From NCBI GenBank assembly GCA_945949385.1, contig CAMFEL010000104.1:1-7548 (forward strand): a DNA stretch of 7,548 nucleotides. The letters are read 5' to 3'. The translations under genes and the position numbers were made by a program. Source of the DNA: an uncultured Clostridia bacterium. Lineage in GTDB: Bacteria; Bacillota; Clostridia; Oscillospirales; CAG-272. Positions 5,374 to 7,548 of this stretch are shown one piece after another (position 1 is the first letter of the stretch; each line of letters starts with the position of its first letter). The notes under the pieces were generated by a model that saw only the letters and a list, made by a program, of their open reading frames with translations, was not told the DNA's origin and made no database searches.

Positions 5374-5386
5374 AAGACTGAAAGAC
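5363..5386 (+). repeat. Triple 8-bp tandem repeat TGAAAGAC at the dapB-dapF junction
   Basis: Three perfect copies (5363-5370, 5371-5378, 5379-5386) are followed by a partial TGA. The second copy begins with the dapB stop codon. Because the period is 8, the TGAs at 5371, 5379 and 5387 lie in three different frames, so all three are closed here. Gain or loss of a copy would change the dapB-dapF spacing by 8 nt without altering either protein. Confidence 0.85.
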
Positions 5387-5400
5387 TGAGGGGGCTGGAT

Positions 5401-6240
5401 ATGAAGATATACTTTACGAAAATGCACGGCATAGGCAACGATTACATATATGTAAACTGTATGGAAAAAGAGCTGGAGGATCCATGCGGCGTGTCCGTGG
5501 CCATGTCTCCCAGACATTTTTCCGTAGGCTCCGACGGATTGATTATGATATGTTCGTCAGAAGTCGCCGACGCAAAAATGCGTATGTTCAACGCCGACGG
5601 CAGTGAAGGGAAAATGTGCGGAAACGCCATCCGCTGCGTGGGCAAATACCTGTATGATAACGGGATATGCAAAAAAGAGAATATTTCCGTTGAGACCTTG
5701 AGCGGCATAAAATACCTGACTCTGACGGTTGAGGGCGGCAGCGTAAAATATGTAAGCGTAGACATGGGAAAAGCCTCTTTCGAAGCTGAGGATATCCCCA
5801 CAACCTACGGCGGAGAGATGATAGACGCTCCCGCTGCGGTAGACGGCAAGACATGGCGAATGACGGCGGTATCCGTGGGAAATCCCCATTGGATAACCGT
5901 AGTGGACGATCCGTACGCGCTGGAGCTTGAAAAAATCGGTCCTGCATTTGAAAATCATCCCCTTTTCCCCGAGCGGGTCAATACGGAATTTATCCGCAAA
6001 GTCGGAGATGACGAAATAGAAATGCGCGTGTGGGAGCGCGGCAGCGGCGAGACATGGGCTTGCGGTACGGGAGCTTCTGCGGTAGCAGCGGCGTGCGTTA
6101 GACTGGGTCTGTGCAGCGCGGGCGAGCCTATCACCGTACATCTGAGGGGCGGCGATCTTGTTATTACCTGCGACAGCGACTACCGCATAACTATGAAAGG
6201 CCCCGCCGAAAAGGTCTACGACGGAGTCTACGAATACTGA
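5401..6240 (+). CDS. dapF: Diaminopimelate epimerase
   Basis: DapF interconverts LL- and meso-diaminopimelate without a cofactor, using a two-cysteine acid/base mechanism. The 279-residue protein is full length. Both catalytic cysteines are present: Cys73 in NADGSEGKMCGNAIRC and Cys221 in ETWACGTGASA. Other family landmarks are the opening FTKMHGIGNDY (5-15), SVGNPHW (158-164) with the substrate-contacting Asn161, and VNTEF (193-197). These mark the two pseudo-symmetric halves of the fold. The ATG is six bases after GAGGGGG (5388-5394), one of the strongest ribosome binding sites in the window. It lies 27 nt after dapB and should be translated from the same riboswitch-controlled message. The product feeds both peptidoglycan synthesis and LysA. 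Confidence 0.97.
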   Translation: MKIYFTKMHGIGNDYIYVNCMEKELEDPCGVSVAMSPRHFSVGSDGLIMICSSEVADAKMRMFNADGSEGKMCGNAIRCVGKYLYDNGICKKENISVETLSGIKYLTLTVEGGSVKYVSVDMGKASFEAEDIPTTYGGEMIDAPAAVDGKTWRMTAVSVGNPHWITVVDDPYALELEKIGPAFENHPLFPERVNTEFIRKVGDDEIEMRVWERGSGETWACGTGASAVAAACVRLGLCSAGEPITVHLRGGDLVITCDSDYRITMKGPAEKVYDGVYEY

Positions 6241-6280
6241 AAACCGAGCAAAATCAAAGGAGAGGGCATAGGACATACAA

Positions 6281-7468
6281 ATGAAGATAAAGCTTAACGA
6301 CAATTACAGAAACCTCAGCGAAAGCTACCTGTTTTCCGAAATAGCGCGCCGCGTAAGGGAGTATAAGGAGGCTGAGCCGGAAAAGGGCGAGCGCATAGTG
6401 CGGCTCGGCATCGGCGATGTAACCCTGCCTCTCGCCCCCGCGGTGGTAAGTGCCATGGAAGCGGCGGTACGCGAAATGGGTGACGCTTCGACTTTCAGAG
6501 GCTATCCGCCGGAATACGGCTACGATTTTCTCCGCGAGGCTATCGCCTCCCACTACGCGAGCTTCGGTGTAAAAATACCTCCCGAGGACATTTTCGTGTC
6601 CGACGGTGCAAAAAGCGATGTGGGTAATATCGTTGACATTCTGGGAGATAATACCGTATATATACCCGACCCCGTATACCCTGTCTATCTTGACTCCAAT
6701 GTAATGAGCGGCAGACGGATAGAGTTCATTCCCGGCAATGAGAAAAACGGCTTTCTCCCCATGCCCGACGGCATAAATTGCGAGGGCGCCGTGTTCTATC
6801 TCTGCTCGCCCAACAACCCCACCGGTGCGGTGTATGACAGAGAAAAGCTGCGCGTTTGGGTGGACTTTGCCCTGCGTACAGGCTCACTTATCATCTTTGA
6901 CTCGGCGTACGAGGCCTTCGTCACCGGGGATCTGCCCCACTCTATTTATGAGATAGAGGGCGCGGAGAAGTGTGCCGTTGAGATATGCTCCTTCTCCAAG
7001 ACTGCGGGCTTTACAGGTACGCGCTGCGCATGGTGCGTGGTACCTTCTGCGGCAATGTCGGGCGGGATGAGCCTTAATAAAATGTGGCGGCGCCGTCAGG
7101 CTACAAAGTTCAACGGTGTTTCCTATCCCGTGCAGCGGGCGGCGGAGGCAGCGCTCAGTCCCGAGGGTCTCGGCCAGTGCATGGAGAATATTGCTTATTA
7201 TATGGAAAATGCCCGCATAATTTCCGATTTCCTTGACAGAAAGGGCATAAGCTATACAGGCGGCAGATATTCGCCTTATGTGTGGCTGAAATGTCCCGAC
7301 GGTATGTCCTCCTGGGAGTTTTTCGACTATCTGCTGACAAAAGCGCAGGTGGTTGGCACGCCGGGAGAGGGCTTCGGTAGCTGCGGAGAGGGTTATTTCC
7401 GCCTTACCTCCTTTGGCTCCCGTGAGGGTACCGAGGAGGCGGTGCGCCGTCTTGAAGAGCTTTTATAA
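6281..7468 (+). CDS. dapL: LL-diaminopimelate aminotransferase
   Basis: DapL transfers an amino group from glutamate to tetrahydrodipicolinate, giving LL-diaminopimelate in one step. The 395-residue sequence resembles the plant/Chlamydia DapL type: NLSESYLFSEIARR (11-24), IRLGIGD-like VRLGIGDVTLP (40-50), FVSDGAKSD (105-113), DPVYPVYLDS (130-139), CSPNNPTGAV (175-184), DSAYEAF (207-213), SFSKTAGFTGTR (237-248) with the Schiff-base Lys240, and YFRLTSFG (372-379) with the carboxylate-binding Arg374. The residue after Lys240 is Thr where Arabidopsis has Tyr. The AGGA at 6270-6273 is seven bases before the ATG; a stronger AAAGGAG at 6256-6262 is too distant (18 nt). It lies 40 nt after dapF. With DapA, DapB and DapF present, this gene defines the aminotransferase variant of the lysine pathway. 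Confidence 0.94.
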   Translation: MKIKLNDNYRNLSESYLFSEIARRVREYKEAEPEKGERIVRLGIGDVTLPLAPAVVSAMEAAVREMGDASTFRGYPPEYGYDFLREAIASHYASFGVKIPPEDIFVSDGAKSDVGNIVDILGDNTVYIPDPVYPVYLDSNVMSGRRIEFIPGNEKNGFLPMPDGINCEGAVFYLCSPNNPTGAVYDREKLRVWVDFALRTGSLIIFDSAYEAFVTGDLPHSIYEIEGAEKCAVEICSFSKTAGFTGTRCAWCVVPSAAMSGGMSLNKMWRRRQATKFNGVSYPVQRAAEAALSPEGLGQCMENIAYYMENARIISDFLDRKGISYTGGRYSPYVWLKCPDGMSSWEFFDYLLTKAQVVGTPGEGFGSCGEGYFRLTSFGSREGTEEAVRRLEELL

Positions 7469-7490
7469 ATCACAAAACGGGAGAAAAAAT

Positions 7491-7548
7491 ATGATTTCCG
7501 AAAACATAGGAACAAATTCGTCCGGCAGGCTGACCTTTGCAGGCAGAG
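7491..7548 (+). CDS. lysA: Start of probable diaminopimelate decarboxylase (cut by window edge)
   Basis: Only 19 codons are visible, reading MISENIGTNSSGRLTFAGR. The pattern of a short polar lead followed by a G-x-L-x-F-x-G element resembles the N-terminus of clostridial LysA proteins, which decarboxylate meso-diaminopimelate to lysine using PLP. Position supports this: it is 22 nt after dapL in the same orientation, with GGGAG (7479-7483) seven bases before the ATG, and it would complete the pathway. No catalytic residue is in view, so the product is an inference; that a coding region starts here is well supported. Confidence 0.6.
   Translation, partial: MISENIGTNSSGRLTFAGR

Noticed and set aside
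5363..5390. Phase-variable coding repeat at the end of dapB
   Set aside because: The stop codon occurs at the start of the second copy, so changes in copy number would not change either reading frame.
5557..6303. 248-codon open frame antisense to dapF
   Set aside because: It is the complement of a complete dapF with both catalytic cysteines; no domain, promoter or ribosome binding site supports it.

Overview
The window looks like ordinary chromosome from a member of the Clostridia, most likely an Oscillospirales/Ruminococcaceae-type gut Firmicute. This is inferred from moderately G+C-rich coding sequence that still uses AUA isoleucine codons freely, strong purine-rich ribosome binding sites, consensus sigma-A promoters with 17-nt spacers, an L-box lysine riboswitch, and a DapL-type lysine pathway. 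The species cannot be named from sequence reading alone.

Layout: (1) 1-310 carries no gene. It holds a perfect 26-bp hairpin, an alternating array of G+C-rich stem-loop repeats (27-190) and the promoter of the next gene. (2) 311-1036 (+) is rsuA, a 16S rRNA pseudouridine synthase. (3) 1037-1212 is a convergent spacer with a strong bidirectional terminator. (4) 1213-1833 (-) is an unrecognised small five-helix membrane protein with a highly basic C-terminal tail. (5) 1834-2066 is a divergent promoter region. (6) 2067-3344 (+) is a PLP aminotransferase of the MocR-like/type Ic aspartate aminotransferase family. (7) 3345-3711 is regulatory: a near-consensus promoter, a complete lysine riboswitch and an intrinsic terminator. 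(8) 3712 to the right edge is a lysine/diaminopimelate operon: dapA, dapB, dapF, dapL and the first 58 bases of what is probably lysA.

How it works together: DapA and DapB convert aspartate semialdehyde and pyruvate to tetrahydrodipicolinate. DapL aminates this directly to LL-diaminopimelate, avoiding the acylated intermediates of the DapD/DapC/DapE route. DapF epimerises the product to meso-diaminopimelate for peptidoglycan, and LysA (if the partial call is right) decarboxylates that to lysine. The upstream aminotransferase could supply aspartate and so belong to the same pathway, although it has its own promoter and lies outside riboswitch control. The riboswitch is expected to stop transcription of the dap operon when lysine is abundant.

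No clearly new system is visible; most of the window is recognisable core metabolism. The points most worth a second look are the decaying stem-loop array with compensatory base changes at the left edge, an 8-nt match between the riboswitch aptamer and the terminator arm that could form an alternative antiterminator, and the unrecognised membrane protein.
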